Shown one piece after another: positions 62,635 to 64,000 of a stretch of 64,000 nucleotides of DNA (position 1 is its first letter; every line of letters begins with the position of its first letter). The position numbers were made by a program, and so were the translations under genes. The notes under the pieces were generated by a model. It was not told where the DNA came from, searched no databases, and saw only the letters and a list, made by a program, of their open reading frames with translations. The stretch lies in assembly GCA_963764235.1 (NCBI GenBank), contig CAVXRO010000011.1, positions 62,001-126,000 on the forward strand, read 5' to 3'. The stretch is from DATFVA01 sp963764235. GTDB lineage: Bacteria; Bacteroidota; Ignavibacteria; Ignavibacteriales; Ignavibacteriaceae.

Positions 62635-63531
62635 CTATGTCAAATGACTTTTCTGCAGTTTGAACTGCAGGATTGTTACAATTAATATTATAAAAAACAA
62701 TACGAATGAAATGGAAGCGGAATAACCCATATTCCACCACCGGAAGCCTTCCTGGTACATATAGCCTACAATGCTCAGCGTCTTATTTAAAGGACCTCCC
62801 TGGGTCATTATATATGGTTCAGCAAAGAGCTGGAAGAATCCTACTATTGTAATGATACTTACGAAAAGTGTAGTCGGTGCAAGCATTGGAATTGTAATAG
62901 CTTTGAACTTTTCCCAGGCGTTAGCGCCTTCAAGAGACGCAGCCTCATAAAGGTCCTCGGGAATATTCTGTAGTCCGGCAATAAAAATTATCATATTATA
63001 TCCGAAAGTTTTCCAGACCGACATTAAAACTATAGCGGGCATGGCCGTAGACGGGTTTCCAAGCCAATCGATCGGGTTTATTCCGAACCATCCGAGGAAA
63101 TAGTTTAATATTCCAAACTTCGGATGATAAATAAATCTCCAGACGATGGCTACCGCAACAAGCGTTGTGATATATGGAATAAAATAACTCAAACGGAAAA
63201 AGCCTTTATACTTTATGAGTTTTGAATTAAGAAGCATTGCTGCAGCAAGTGAAACAGAGATTGAAAGAGGTGTTGCAAGAATAACATAATAAATCGTATT
63301 CTGAAGCGACTGCCAGAACAACGGATCTCCGAAAAGCTGAACATAATTCCTGAACCCGATAAACCTGACGCTATCATAACTCGCGAGAGCGTAGATGTCA
63401 AAATCCGTAAAGCTCATCACGAACGCGGCAATCACCGGGATGAAGAAAAAAATAAGTATAGCGGTCACCGCCGGGGCAAGGAATAAATATGCCGCCTTAG
63501 ACGAATAAGAAAACGAATTCTTTTTTTTCAC
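62635..63531 (-). CDS. Sugar ABC transporter permease (MalF/UgpA-like)
   Basis: The 298-residue protein has six helices; it begins with a lysine-rich stretch and 'YLFLAPAVTAILIFFFIPVI', has the EAA loop 'LYEAASLEGANAWEKFKAITIPML' and 'GGPLNKTLSIVGYMYQEGF', the CUT1 MalF/UgpA pattern. It pairs with the downstream permease. A pyrimidine-rich run separates it from the binding-protein gene upstream. Confidence 0.95.
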   Translation of the reverse strand: MKKKNSFSYSSKAAYLFLAPAVTAILIFFFIPVIAAFVMSFTDFDIYALASYDSVRFIGFRNYVQLFGDPLFWQSLQNTIYYVILATPLSISVSLAAAMLLNSKLIKYKGFFRLSYFIPYITTLVAVAIVWRFIYHPKFGILNYFLGWFGINPIDWLGNPSTAMPAIVLMSVWKTFGYNMIIFIAGLQNIPEDLYEAASLEGANAWEKFKAITIPMLAPTTLFVSIITIVGFFQLFAEPYIMTQGGPLNKTLSIVGYMYQEGFRWWNMGYSASISFVLFFIILIVTILQFKLQKSHLT

Positions 63532-63562
63532 TTCTTCCTTCTAACTTTTTCCTTTTTACTTT

Positions 63563-64000
63563 TTACTTTTTCCTTGACAACAGCCATCTCCGCTTCTCCA
63601 ATATCTTATCCACATCCTTATCAAGGTTTTTCACCGCATCATCAACTGTCATCCCGCCCCGTACAACCAGTTCGGCATACTGCTGAACTTTTGCAAATGC
63701 AATCTGTTCCCATTCAGGTACTTTCGGTGTGGCAACCACATTCTCAAACTGCAGTCTGAACGCCTTCATATATTTATTATTTGCAAGCGAGGTATCCTCC
63801 CATGCTTGTTTAACCGCCGGAAGGTTATACAGCAGATGATAAAACTCAAGTTGTGTTGACGTTTCAGACAGGAACTCTATAAACTTCCAGGCTAACTGCT
63901 TATGTTCACAGTCCTTAAATATCACCAGGCTCGATCCGCCGGCCAGAGAAACACCAGGGTAATGATCACCCTTCTTTGAAGGCATCGGTGCGGTTGACCA
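63563..64000 (-). CDS. Extracellular sugar-binding protein (family 1), C-terminal part
   Basis: The frame remains open to the right edge ('WSTAPMPSKKGDHYPGVSLAGGSSLVIF' is read in pieces: 'WSTAPMPSKKG' then 'GVSLAGGSSLVIF'), so only the last 145 residues or so are visible. 'HKQLAWKFIEFLSE', 'YNLPAVKQAWED' and 'VDDAVKNLDKDVDKILEKRR' are typical of the C-terminal lobe of family 1 solute-binding proteins. It delivers sugar to the two permeases downstream. Confidence 0.92.
   Translation of the reverse strand, partial: WSTAPMPSKKGDHYPGVSLAGGSSLVIFKDCEHKQLAWKFIEFLSETSTQLEFYHLLYNLPAVKQAWEDTSLANNKYMKAFRLQFENVVATPKVPEWEQIAFAKVQQYAELVVRGGMTVDDAVKNLDKDVDKILEKRRWLLSRKK

Noticed and set aside
63541..63575. 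CTTTTT-type direct repeats between the sugar-binding protein and permease genes, similar to 26874-26933.
   Set aside because: Simple pyrimidine-rich sequence with irregular units; too degenerate to call a repeat array or CRISPR.
1..64000. tRNA, rRNA, CRISPR arrays, integrases, transposases and attachment sites.
   Set aside because: Looked for by eye on both strands and in all gaps over 100 bases; nothing with a cloverleaf, regular spacer array or recombinase motif was found.

Overview
The window looks like a chromosomal segment of an Ignavibacteriota / Ignavibacteria-type bacterium (Bacteroidota-Chlorobiota-Ignavibacteriota branch). Seen directly: a giant SprA-like type IX secretion (T9SS) translocon protein, a PorX-like PglZ response regulator, two secreted proteins ending in the 'EQNYPNPFNP' C-terminal sorting domain typical of that branch, TonB receptors, and promoters with the TAnnTTTG -10 element known from Bacteroidota. 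The genus is inferred, not proven. No rRNA, tRNA, CRISPR array, integrase or transposase was recognised.

Layout. 1-5.1 kb: 3' part of a large propeller histidine kinase with two response regulators, one carrying a PP2C/SpoIIE phosphatase. 5.2-13.4 kb: a T9SS cargo protein, an operon with two very small membrane proteins, a TonB receptor preceded by a small membrane protein, and a PIG-L deacetylase / 50-aa membrane protein / sodium:solute symporter operon. 15.3-17.6 kb: rhomboid protease, DUF116 protein, YtxH protein. 17.8-22.7 kb: porin-pstS-pstC-pstA-pstB behind a four-repeat Pho-box-like array. 22.7-27.5 kb: CPBP protease, a second small-protein/TonB-receptor pair (heme-receptor-like), a dispersed intergenic repeat, and a TetR regulator. 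27.5-31.9 kb: minus-strand phnD-phnC-phnE-pstB-phoU operon, also with a Pho-box-like element. 32-36.4 kb: csbD with a possible SD-sequestering leader, M1 peptidase, acyltransferase-like protein and ruvB. 36.5-39.6 kb: heat-shock cluster hsp20-dnaK-hsp20 with a dense operator region. 39.7-46.3 kb: birA and coaX facing porX-tsaE-tsaB-DUF1573-accD-panC. 46.4-53.4 kb: sprA. 53.7-61.6 kb: DUF985 cupin, a T9SS-exported arginine-deiminase-like enzyme, DUF6064 protein, M48 protease and a phosphorelay cassette. 61.8-64 kb: sugar ABC transporter, cut by the right edge.

How the genes work together. Two phosphate or phosphonate uptake operons share a regulatory signature and between them hold two PstB ATPases and one PhoU, which fits one PhoB/PhoR-type regulon. 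PorX and SprA, adjacent, regulate and build the T9SS that would export the two CTD proteins. BirA, AccD, CoaX and PanC all serve coenzyme A and malonyl-CoA supply. Four genes between 54 and 61.6 kb each need removal of exactly one base to restore the frame, which looks like either local sequence error or recent decay.
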